11,327 nt of DNA, from positions 1-11,327 of the forward strand of contig JAISYB010000198.1 of the NCBI GenBank assembly GCA_031270215.1, in the 5' to 3' direction. A model generated the notes under the pieces. It did not search any database. It worked only from the letters and a program-made list of their open reading frames with translations, and was not told where the DNA came from. Shown in pieces: positions 5,060-11,327 of this stretch; the stretch's first letter is position 1, and each line of letters opens with the position of its first letter. The DNA is from Streptococcaceae bacterium. GTDB lineage: Bacteria; Bacillota; Bacilli; Lactobacillales; Streptococcaceae. A program made the position numbers and the translations under genes.

Positions 5060-7449
5060 TAATTTAACACCTCAATTGCTTCGTTATTTGTCTCAAAAAA
5101 GAGTTTTATTTGTGAGTCGCTCGAAAAAATAATCAACTGGGAAGCCTTATATTGCTCAAATAGCTCAAAGACACGCAGCTTACGCTTACTATCATAACGC
5201 AAAAACGCGTCATCGACAAAGATAGGAAAGTTCAACTTTTTTGACTGAATCAAGGCAAATCTTAGCGCCAAAAGCAGCTGATCCTTAGTTCCCGTTGATA
5301 AATCAAGCACTCGCAAGCTTTGCTCTGTCTTTAACCTTACTTTTAATACCTTATTTTCAAGAAACAAATCTTGATAATTGTCATTGGTCAAAAACAGAAA
5401 ATATTCCTTTGCAAGAGTGAGTATTTCAGGCAAAGTAATCTCCGAAAGCTCCGCTAGAATACTTTGATACGCTGCAATCAAACCACTTTTGAGCGCCCAC
5501 GTTTCAGTTTTAGCTTCTATTTCACTTTCAAGCGTTGCACGCTGCTGATAAAGCTCGTCTAATGTGCCGTCTGTTTGCAAAAAGTTTATTTCAATTTTAA
5601 GCTTGCTTCGCTCGTTTCGGAGATTCTCAAGCTTGATTTGCTGAGCATGAAGTTCATTTTGCCGACGCGCTAAATCAAGTAAGAGCTGCTCAAAATCAAC
5701 CGGCTGACTTAAGTCAAAATACTGCGCTAATCGTTTCTTCAAATGTTCTAGCTGTTCTCTTTGATTGTTCAAAATCTGCTGTTTTTGTGCTTGCTGGGGA
5801 ATCTCCTCAAAATCTGGATACTTAATTTTCAACTGTTTAATATCTGCTTCTAGTGCTGCTGCTTGTCCTTTCTTGGTAGCTGTTTGAAGAGAGGTCAGCT
5901 GTTTGCGATTAGCCTCCTCTTCTTGATAGAAGATATTAATCTGACTCAGTCTATCAGACAAATCAAGACGAGCTGTCCCTAAAAATGCCGAAATTTCGGC
6001 AATAGCCTGAGAAAATTCATCAAGAGCTACTTGATTATCTTGAAGCTGCCGAGTTAATGTGGCGACTTCTTCATTGAGCTGATTGACTTGTAGAAGTCGT
6101 TGATTATGCTCACTTGCCGCTTCAAATGTGATAGTTTCAGCAATAACACTAGGCTTCGGATTAAGAAATTTCATCAGCTGATAACCTAGATAGATAATAA
6201 TTACACTGGCAAAAGCAGCAATTAATGGCTGTTTTCGCAAGACGAAAGCAATTAAGGCACTGATGATAATCGGTATGATGAGATTAATTATTGAAAATGA
6301 TTGCCGCCCACCCTGCGTTTCATTTTGCGCTAATGCTTGCAAGGCTTGATTGGAGTATAGCTGTCTATTTTCTAATTGATAATCTTGGGCTAAACGATGA
6401 CTTTCATTTTGCTTCAAGCGCAACGTGTCCTCTAATATCTCGGTCGTCTTTAAGATACCGTATATTTTGGGAATTTCAGCAACTAAAGTTTCTATTTCTC
6501 CTTGCTTTTTTATATAAAATGCTTGCTCATCAGTATTTAAACGGCTAAGTATTGATTCCTCTGTCGCAATTTCTTTTAAAATCAATTCCAAAGCACGCTG
6601 CGACTCGCTGATTTCCAAATAAGATTGCTCTAATTGCCTTAGCTCTTCTGCTGATAAAATTTGGCTAAAATCAATCGCAGATAGCTCTTTTAGTTGTTCA
6701 TAGTCCGCCTGATAATCTCGTTTGTGTCGCAGTTCATCGACCGTATGTCGCAGCTTCTTGACGATACCTTCTGACTCTATAAACTGTTGATTGAGCTGAT
6801 TAATCCGTTCAACATTGGGCAAAAGAAGGTCTGCTTCGGCAATCTTTATCTCAATTTGTTGCTTCAGTTTAGCGAGTTTATCGAGCAATTGATTTAATTC
6901 CGGATTTTTGCCGCTGACTTTATATAGCTCAGGAATTTCCTTATTTAAGCTGATAATCTTGCCCGTCAGCTCCTGTGTGCCCATTGAAGCAGTTACCTTC
7001 CAGAGTGCTTCAAGCTCATCTTCTCCCATATCCTTCTCAGCATTAATGCTTAGATTTTCTTGGGTGAGCGTATAAACCTTTTCAAACAGTTCTTGGGTCA
7101 TTGGCGCTAAAAATTCTTCCCACGCCTTAGCGGATAACACTGTCCCGTCCTTAGTAAAATGTACCTCCTGCTTGTTACTACGATTGTTCAACCCACTGCG
7201 CTCAACGATATATTGATGTCCCATGTCACTCAAAGTTAGCCTGCCACCGTAAACCTTAGCAGCCAAAGGCTTAAACTCACGATGTGTTTTATCCTTTGCC
7301 TTAAAGCCAAAAAGCATAAATTTAATAAAGCTAAATAGTGTGGACTTACCTGCTTCATTTTCACCAAAGATGAGCTGTTTATCGTGCAGAGTAAAGGTCT
7401 TTTCTGAAAATTTTCCAAAACCGAAGATTTCTAATTGTTCAATTTTCAT
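5059..7449 (-). CDS. yhaN: SbcC/Rad50-like ATPase YhaN with membrane hairpin
   Basis: This SMC/Rad50-type ABC ATPase is expected to partner the YhaO nuclease in processing DNA ends. Walker A is at residues 29-37 (GENEAGKST), the ABC signature at 717-724 (LSTGTKDQ) and Walker B at 741-749 (FPIFVDDAF). Between the ATPase halves lie long coiled coils, about 180-375 and 440-660. The apex has no CxxC zinc hook. Instead two hydrophobic stretches, about 386-404 and 407-427, separated by a short RKQ turn, form a predicted membrane hairpin, typical of the YhaN branch. At 796 residues it is shorter than B. subtilis YhaN (about 960 by recall), with shorter coils but both ATPase lobes intact. Its start overlaps the yhaO end by 11 bp and is preceded by GGAGG, indicating coupled synthesis of the two subunits. 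Confidence 0.93.
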   Translation of the reverse strand: MKIEQLEIFGFGKFSEKTFTLHDKQLIFGENEAGKSTLFSFIKFMLFGFKAKDKTHREFKPLAAKVYGGRLTLSDMGHQYIVERSGLNNRSNKQEVHFTKDGTVLSAKAWEEFLAPMTQELFEKVYTLTQENLSINAEKDMGEDELEALWKVTASMGTQELTGKIISLNKEIPELYKVSGKNPELNQLLDKLAKLKQQIEIKIAEADLLLPNVERINQLNQQFIESEGIVKKLRHTVDELRHKRDYQADYEQLKELSAIDFSQILSAEELRQLEQSYLEISESQRALELILKEIATEESILSRLNTDEQAFYIKKQGEIETLVAEIPKIYGILKTTEILEDTLRLKQNESHRLAQDYQLENRQLYSNQALQALAQNETQGGRQSFSIINLIIPIIISALIAFVLRKQPLIAAFASVIIIYLGYQLMKFLNPKPSVIAETITFEAASEHNQRLLQVNQLNEEVATLTRQLQDNQVALDEFSQAIAEISAFLGTARLDLSDRLSQINIFYQEEEANRKQLTSLQTATKKGQAAALEADIKQLKIKYPDFEEIPQQAQKQQILNNQREQLEHLKKRLAQYFDLSQPVDFEQLLLDLARRQNELHAQQIKLENLRNERSKLKIEINFLQTDGTLDELYQQRATLESEIEAKTETWALKSGLIAAYQSILAELSEITLPEILTLAKEYFLFLTNDNYQDLFLENKVLKVRLKTEQSLRVLDLSTGTKDQLLLALRFALIQSKKLNFPIFVDDAFLRYDSKRKLRVFELFEQYKASQLIIFSSDSQIKLFFETNNEAIEVLN

Positions 7450-8605
7450 TCATTTCCTCCTCAAACGCAAACTCCGAATGAAGCTGTTGTTTAATTTCAA
7501 ATTTGACCGCTTCAACAAAAGACGTATCAACAAAGGCAAGCTCCTTGATTAACTTATTCTTTAAAAGTGGGGTGAGTATCTCATCTACATCCAGCTGTTC
7601 AATTAGCGCCTGCATACGTGTTGCAGTCAAGGGCAGCCTCATCTGTGCTTGCTGGTCATTGGTATTAATAATGGCAATTTTAACGATTCTTTCGTGCGTA
7701 TATGCTTCAAGCACTTCTCTTAATTCTCCACTTTGAATGCGCAAAAATAATTCTTCAGCAAAAGCAGTGACTTGATTCAGTAAAAGCGAGAAGAAAATTG
7801 TCTGGTCACTTTGAGTCGCATATCTGCGCACCGCAGTCCTAATTTCCATAATCGCACTATCCAAGCTATCACTTTCTAAATCAATCGTTAAATCTACCCA
7901 ACGAACTCTTGATAAATCAATGCTTTCGACAATCAAATCTGTTTTTGTCAATGTAACTAGATTAACACCCGCAGCGGTTTCCTTCCGATTATGCCCGAGC
8001 GGTGTCCCTGCATAATAAATATTCTCTGCTAATTTCGTAGGCACATGAATATGCCCTAATGCCCAATAATCATAATGCTTATCCTTAAGCTCGGTTAAGC
8101 TAAATGGTGCATAATGCGTGCTCCCCAACTCTCCATGATAGACGCCAATGTGATAATCTGCCTGCGATACTTCTGGAAACTCAGCAACCTTTGAGCTCTC
8201 AATCCATGGCTGCTCATAGGAAAAGCCTGAAATTGCAACTGTTTCGCCATTAGACAATTCAAACGTTTTTGTGGCAACGTCCTCACTCATCACTGCAAAA
8301 ACATTGTCTGAAAATGCTTCGATGAGCTGATTTTTCCGAAGATAATCATGATTACCGAACACTAAAAACACCGGAATATCAGCCTTTTCCAGCTGTTTCA
8401 AGCCGTCAAAAAATAACTTTTGTACCTTAAATGATGAGTAGCTTTGATGAAAATTATCTCCCGCTAAAATCACTAATTCAACGCTTTCTTGAATTGCAAA
8501 GCTGACAATATCTCCCCAAATCGCTGTCACATCAGGCAAATCATTTGATAAAATACCCTCAAAGGAACGATCTAAATGTAAATCTGCAACATGTAAAAAT
8601 CTCAT
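7439..8605 (-). CDS. yhaO: SbcD/Mre11-like DNA exonuclease YhaO
   Basis: This calcineurin-like metallophosphoesterase is the probable nuclease subunit of an Mre11-Rad50-type complex with YhaN. All metal-binding motifs of the fold are present: D8 and H10 (VADLHLD), D50 (LAGDNFH), N85-H86 (FGNHD), H157 (GVYHGE), and H185 with H187 (ALGHIHVP). They occupy residues 1-200; the rest, to 388, is the capping and ATPase-binding part. Length is normal for YhaO and shorter than many SbcD proteins only at the C-terminus. It starts 3 bp after the thiN stop codon, with its GAGG Shine-Dalgarno inside the thiN end. I call it YhaO rather than SbcD because the partner next to it is the membrane-anchored YhaN type. 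Confidence 0.94.
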   Translation of the reverse strand: MRFLHVADLHLDRSFEGILSNDLPDVTAIWGDIVSFAIQESVELVILAGDNFHQSYSSFKVQKLFFDGLKQLEKADIPVFLVFGNHDYLRKNQLIEAFSDNVFAVMSEDVATKTFELSNGETVAISGFSYEQPWIESSKVAEFPEVSQADYHIGVYHGELGSTHYAPFSLTELKDKHYDYWALGHIHVPTKLAENIYYAGTPLGHNRKETAAGVNLVTLTKTDLIVESIDLSRVRWVDLTIDLESDSLDSAIMEIRTAVRRYATQSDQTIFFSLLLNQVTAFAEELFLRIQSGELREVLEAYTHERIVKIAIINTNDQQAQMRLPLTATRMQALIEQLDVDEILTPLLKNKLIKELAFVDTSFVEAVKFEIKQQLHSEFAFEEEMNEN

Positions 8606-8608
8606 TTT

Positions 8609-9250
8609 CTACCTCAAACTACTTTCATCATTGCTTTCAATTACGCAAACAACACCTGTCTTGAATGCAAAATTAACTGGTTGTGCGATAAATTCATTAC
8701 TGGCAAAACTTGTAGGCACTAAAATATTCGAGCGAGAAAGCTGATACTTCGCCCCTTTAATCTCAAAATCTAAGGCTGGCAATAATGGTACAAATGCCAA
8801 ATATTTAAACTGCTCATCACAGGCTATTTTGTGCTCACCCGGCAAAAAATAACGCACGTGATTTTGCAAATCAAATAATTCAATCTGTGCTGCAAAAGGT
8901 CTAAATCGCTCCTCTAATGGCAGAAATAAATTGCTTAACAAATGATCTAAACGCCCGCCCGTTGCACCATAAATCAAAATGCGGGCATTCGGAAATTTTT
9001 CTATCGCCAGCTTAAGCGCAAGCTGTGTGTCAGTATCAGACTTCTCACTAGCAGTCTGGTAAACTGTTTTAATCTGCGCTTTAAGCCGCTCAAGCTCCTC
9101 CTTTGAAACGGAGTCGAAATCTCCTACCGCAAATTCAACAGGAAAGTCATTTTCAACCAAAAATAATGCGCCGTAATCCACACCGATATAGTGTGCTTTA
9201 AGCCTCGGCAGCGAGTGAACCATTCCTGAAACAATCACGACATCAACCAT
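8609..9250 (-). CDS. thiN: Thiamine pyrophosphokinase
   Basis: ThiN transfers pyrophosphate from ATP to thiamine to give thiamine diphosphate, the cofactor of transketolase and pyruvate dehydrogenase. The 213 residues carry the family signature GDFDS (43-47), SEKSDTDTQLAL (68-79) and YGATGGRLDHLLSN (94-107), which hold the Mg-ATP and thiamine site. Length is normal. The ATG overlaps the rpe stop codon by 8 bp. In streptococci and lactococci thiN also follows rpe, so placement supports the call. Its neighbour Rpe feeds the pentose phosphate pathway, where ThDP-dependent transketolase acts, which makes a loose functional link. Confidence 0.96.
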   Translation of the reverse strand: MVDVVIVSGMVHSLPRLKAHYIGVDYGALFLVENDFPVEFAVGDFDSVSKEELERLKAQIKTVYQTASEKSDTDTQLALKLAIEKFPNARILIYGATGGRLDHLLSNLFLPLEERFRPFAAQIELFDLQNHVRYFLPGEHKIACDEQFKYLAFVPLLPALDFEIKGAKYQLSRSNILVPTSFASNEFIAQPVNFAFKTGVVCVIESNDESSLR

Positions 9251-9896
9251 GTAGTTGAGCCTTTAATTTAGCAATTTGTCCAGCAGGATTTTCAGAATCA
9301 TAGATGAAGCTACCCGCAACAAAGACATTTGCACCTGCTGCTTTACATAAGGCAATCGTTGTCTCATCAACGCCGCCGTCAACCTCAATGTCAAAGCTCA
9401 ACTGCTGCTGCTGACGAAATTCTGCCAAGAACTTCACCTTGTCTAAGGCTTCCTTGATAAAGCTCTGACCACCAAAGCCTGGATTGACCGTCATAACTAA
9501 GACTTGATCAACCAAAGAAAGAACATCAAGTATAGCGCCGACCGGTGTCCCAGGATTCAATACGACTGAGGCTTTGATACCTGCTTGCTTGATTTGAAAT
9601 AAAGCGCCATGGATATGCGGTGTTGCTTCAACATGAATGGAGATAATATCTGCGCCTGCTTTGGCAAAAGCTGTGATGAATTTCTCCGGCTTTTCAACCA
9701 TTAAATGACAATCCAGCGGTAGCTTAGTAACTGGTCTAATCGCCGATACAATATTTGGACCAAGTGTAATATTATCAACAAAATGCCCGTCCATGACATC
9801 AACATGGATATAATCCGCCCCTGAGGTTTCTACTAATTGAATATCTCGTTCCAAATTGGCAAAATCAGCACTTAAAATCGAAGGTGCAATCTTCAT
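9243..9896 (-). CDS. rpe: Ribulose-phosphate 3-epimerase
   Basis: Rpe interconverts ribulose 5-phosphate and xylulose 5-phosphate in the pentose phosphate pathway. The 217-residue TIM barrel opens with the family start MKIAPSILSADF. Metal and catalytic residues are visible: H31, D33 and D36 (HVDVMDGHF), H64 (DCHLMVE) and D173 (VDGGV), plus the phosphate-binding VNPGFGGQ at 137-144. The ATG overlaps the rsgA TGA in a 4-base ATGA, with CGGAG upstream. The order rsgA-rpe-thiN is usual in Lactobacillales. D-allulose-6-phosphate epimerases are related, but context makes the housekeeping enzyme far more likely. Confidence 0.97.
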   Translation of the reverse strand: MKIAPSILSADFANLERDIQLVETSGADYIHVDVMDGHFVDNITLGPNIVSAIRPVTKLPLDCHLMVEKPEKFITAFAKAGADIISIHVEATPHIHGALFQIKQAGIKASVVLNPGTPVGAILDVLSLVDQVLVMTVNPGFGGQSFIKEALDKVKFLAEFRQQQQLSFDIEVDGGVDETTIALCKAAGANVFVAGSFIYDSENPAGQIAKLKAQLHG

Positions 9897-10777
9897 TTTT
9901 TTCGCTCCGTTCTTTTATTATAGATAGGTTTTCTTTGTTCAATTTCTCCCAATAACTGTAGATAATTATCATAGCGGAATTGGGCAATCTCTCCCTTTGC
10001 GACAGCCTTTTTGACTGCACATTCCGGCTCATGCGTATGCATACAGGCTCGAAACTTACAATATCGTCCAGCCTCTGCCAGCTCAATAAATAAATTAGAT
10101 AACTCTGCCGCTGAGATTTCTCTTAAATCAATGGACGAAAATCCCGGTGTATCAGCAATTAAGCCATCATAAATCTTGTGCAGCTCAACGTGACGCGTCG
10201 TGTGTCTTCCTCGCCCTAAATGTTTTGAAATCTCGCCAGTCGCTAGCTTCAAGGTACTATCTAGCGCATTAATTACAGTTGATTTCCCCGCACCTGTCTG
10301 TCCGATAAAAACCGAAATCTTATTTTTGAAATAACCCTTTTGCTCAGCAAGCTCTTCAAGATTTAGACAAACCGGATAGCCAATTTGCTGGTACACCCGC
10401 TGTATTGCTTTGATTTCCTCACGACTTTTCAGCAAATCTATTTTAGAAATATAAATCAACGGCTGAATATTTTTCGCCTCTAGAATAACTAAAAAACGAT
10501 CTAATAAATTACTTGAAAAATCAGGTTCAACAGCACTTACCACGACAATCCCCAAGTCAACATTGGCAACCGGCGGTCTAATTAAGGCATTTTTACGTGG
10601 CAAAAGCTGTAAAAGATAACCGTCAGTCATATTTGTTGACTCAAATATCACAGTATCCCCAACTAATGGTGTAAGCTTTTTCTGCCGGAAATTGCCACGC
10701 GCTCGCGTTTGATAAACCTCGCCCTGACACTCAATATAATAAAAACCGCTGAGTGATTTAATAATAATCCCTTGCAA
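9893..10777 (-). CDS. rsgA: Ribosome small subunit-dependent GTPase A
   Basis: RsgA (YloQ/YjeQ) is a late 30S maturation factor that hydrolyses GTP on the subunit. The 294 residues comprise an N-terminal OB-fold (about 1-65), a circularly permuted GTPase domain and a zinc-binding end. The permuted order is seen directly: G4-like SKID (111-114) precedes G1 GQTGAGKST (159-167), the G2 region GRGRHTTRH and G3 DTPGF (209-213). Zinc ligands fit C240-x4-C245-x-H247-x5-C253. The start is TTG at 10775-10777: it yields the conserved MQGIIIKSLSGFYYI beginning and has TAGGAG with 7 bases of spacing. No ATG fits. It is the first gene of the six-gene operon ending in yhaM. Confidence 0.96.
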   Translation of the reverse strand: MQGIIIKSLSGFYYIECQGEVYQTRARGNFRQKKLTPLVGDTVIFESTNMTDGYLLQLLPRKNALIRPPVANVDLGIVVVSAVEPDFSSNLLDRFLVILEAKNIQPLIYISKIDLLKSREEIKAIQRVYQQIGYPVCLNLEELAEQKGYFKNKISVFIGQTGAGKSTVINALDSTLKLATGEISKHLGRGRHTTRHVELHKIYDGLIADTPGFSSIDLREISAAELSNLFIELAEAGRYCKFRACMHTHEPECAVKKAVAKGEIAQFRYDNYLQLLGEIEQRKPIYNKRTERKK

Positions 10778-10784
10778 ATATAAA

Positions 10785-10790
10785 CTCCTA
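10785..10790 (-). promoter_or_regulatory. Ribosome binding site fixing the rsgA TTG start
   Basis: TAGGAG on the - strand ends 7 bases before the TTG codon. Together with the conserved N-terminal sequence it decides the start. Confidence 0.75.
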
Positions 10791-10837
10791 ACTAAATCTT
10801 GAACCCCTTAACCAGATAAGGCGCTTTAAATAACTCT

Positions 10838-10866
10838 ATTCTACCATTTTGAGCGCATAACTAAAA
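10838..10866 (-). promoter_or_regulatory. Promoter of the rsgA-yhaM operon
   Basis: On the - strand TAGAAT (10838-10843) is preceded directly by TGG, an extended -10. The -35 box, TTTTAG at 10861-10866, is 17 bp upstream but weak. A leader of about 55 bases would run to the rsgA start. The -35 overlaps the edge of a terminator hairpin. Confidence 0.55.
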
Positions 10867-10887
10867 GCCAAGTCTTAAGGCTTTTTT
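10863..10887. terminator. Terminator-like hairpin upstream of rsgA
   Basis: AAAAGCC (10863-10869) pairs with GGCTTTT (10879-10885) over seven pairs with a 9-base loop. A T-run follows on the + strand (10882-10887). On the - strand only four Ts follow, so it may act as a second, weaker stop for leftward transcripts from the pepO side. Confidence 0.5.
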
Positions 10888-11190
10888 CTTTTGCTGTTAT
10901 GATTGTTAAGAATATTTGGCACATATCCCTCGGAAAGTTTCCCAATCATTAACCTGTTAATCTAGCGAATTACAAAAAAGTGTAAAGCATCAAAAACGAG
11001 GCAGAAAGCGCCAGCATATCATACCAACGTTTCAGCCTCGTAGAAATAATTTTAAATATTTGAAATTTGTAGCCGAGTTTCCAGTGCTCAACACTATAAC
11101 ATGACCGTTTCAGCGAATCTATCCCAGTAGAACAACATCTACACGCTTATCACTTTTTGAACAAATTTATCCTTAGCTGTCAATTATCTG
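10888..11190. other. Non-coding gap between pepO and rsgA
   Basis: No supported gene lies here. It contains the pepO-side terminator at 10992-11041 and two small palindromes: GGAAAGTTTCC (10932-10942) and TTAACCTGTTAA (10949-10960, arms TTAAC/GTTAA around CT). The part at 11043-11190 holds nothing I can name. Confidence 0.5.
10992..11041 (-). terminator. Long imperfect hairpin, probable pepO terminator
   Basis: ACGAGGC (10996-11002) pairs with GCCTCGT (11035-11041). After an A-A mismatch, GAAA and CG inside can pair with TTTC and CG, with one bulged G, closing on a loop of about 17 bases. The - strand copy runs into five Ts, as expected for a terminator of the leftward pepO transcript, although it lies about 150 bp from the stop codon. 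Confidence 0.65.
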
Positions 11191-11327
11191 CTACCAAATC
11201 ACGACTCTATCCTCTTTGCTGCGATACATCTGATCGGTTTTCTTAACATCAAATGCAGTGTAAAAGTCATCAAAGTTTTGCGGTTGAATATTTGCTCTTA
11301 GCTTACCGGGTGCGTGAACATCAACAC
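11191..11327 (-). CDS. pepO: M13-family metallopeptidase PepO-like, C-terminal end only
   Basis: Only the last 44 codons and the stop lie in the window; the gene enters from the right edge. The residues VDVHAPGKLRANIQPQNFDDFY, then FDVKKTDQMYRSKEDRVVIW, match the C-terminus of neprilysin-like M13 zinc endopeptidases such as lactococcal PepO, which ends in the same conserved tryptophan. The family is about 630 residues long; PepO cleaves oligopeptides and is usually cytoplasmic in lactococci. The zinc motifs HExxH and ExxxD would lie outside the window, so activity cannot be judged. The fragment is too short for the track threshold but its motif is specific. Confidence 0.85.
   Translation of the reverse strand, partial: VDVHAPGKLRANIQPQNFDDFYTAFDVKKTDQMYRSKEDRVVIW

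Noticed and set aside
6291..7736. Several open frames of 60-85 codons opposite or inside yhaN and yhaO
   Set aside because: They overlap intact conserved genes, have no convincing ribosome binding sites and no recognisable motifs.

Overview
The window suggests a low-GC Gram-positive bacterium of the order Lactobacillales, most like the Streptococcaceae (a Lactococcus-type lineage). The S6 protein, the SSB tail ending in DDDLPF, the order rpsF-ssb-rpsR, the cluster rsgA-rpe-thiN next to yhaM, and the C-terminus of a PepO-type peptidase all point there. This is judged from recalled family sequences; no search was run, so genus is left open.

Positions 1-2150 are the end of a mobile element, with its genes on the + strand. 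From the left it holds an IS6-family-like terminal inverted repeat with a promoter-like sequence, a GC-rich hairpin with a T-tract, a KilA-N-type phage gene that has lost its N-terminus, a long symmetric hairpin, and an intact tyrosine integrase. The integrase reads toward the 3' end of rplS. Between the two genes are a pair of 10-bp direct repeats, typical of integrase arm sites, and the rplS terminator. One attachment junction therefore probably lies at about 2050-2150, and the rest of the element lies to the left, outside the window.

Positions 2150-3950 are ribosomal and replication housekeeping genes on the - strand: rplS as a single-gene unit with its own promoter and short leader, then rpsF-ssb-rpsR as an operon with a good promoter and a foldable 5' leader that may be the S6:S18 autoregulatory site.

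Positions 4030-10870 are one tightly packed - strand operon: rsgA (30S maturation GTPase), rpe (ribulose-5-phosphate 3-epimerase), thiN (thiamine pyrophosphokinase), yhaO (SbcD-like nuclease), yhaN (SbcC/Rad50-like ATPase with a membrane hairpin) and yhaM (3'-5' exoribonuclease). Neighbours overlap or lie 3 bp apart, and a hairpin terminator follows yhaM. YhaO and YhaN are predicted to form an Mre11/Rad50-like complex held at the membrane. The joint context with YhaM suggests shared expression, not necessarily a shared pathway.

Positions 10870-11190 are non-coding: a terminator-like hairpin, the terminator of the next gene, and no convincing gene. The window ends inside the 3' end of a pepO-like M13 peptidase gene on the - strand.

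I found no CRISPR array, rRNA or tRNA, and no clearly new multi-gene system. The most interesting points are the broken KilA-N/IS junction, the integration site at the rplS terminator, yhaO-yhaN standing where related streptococci usually carry rmuC, and two structured r-protein leaders.
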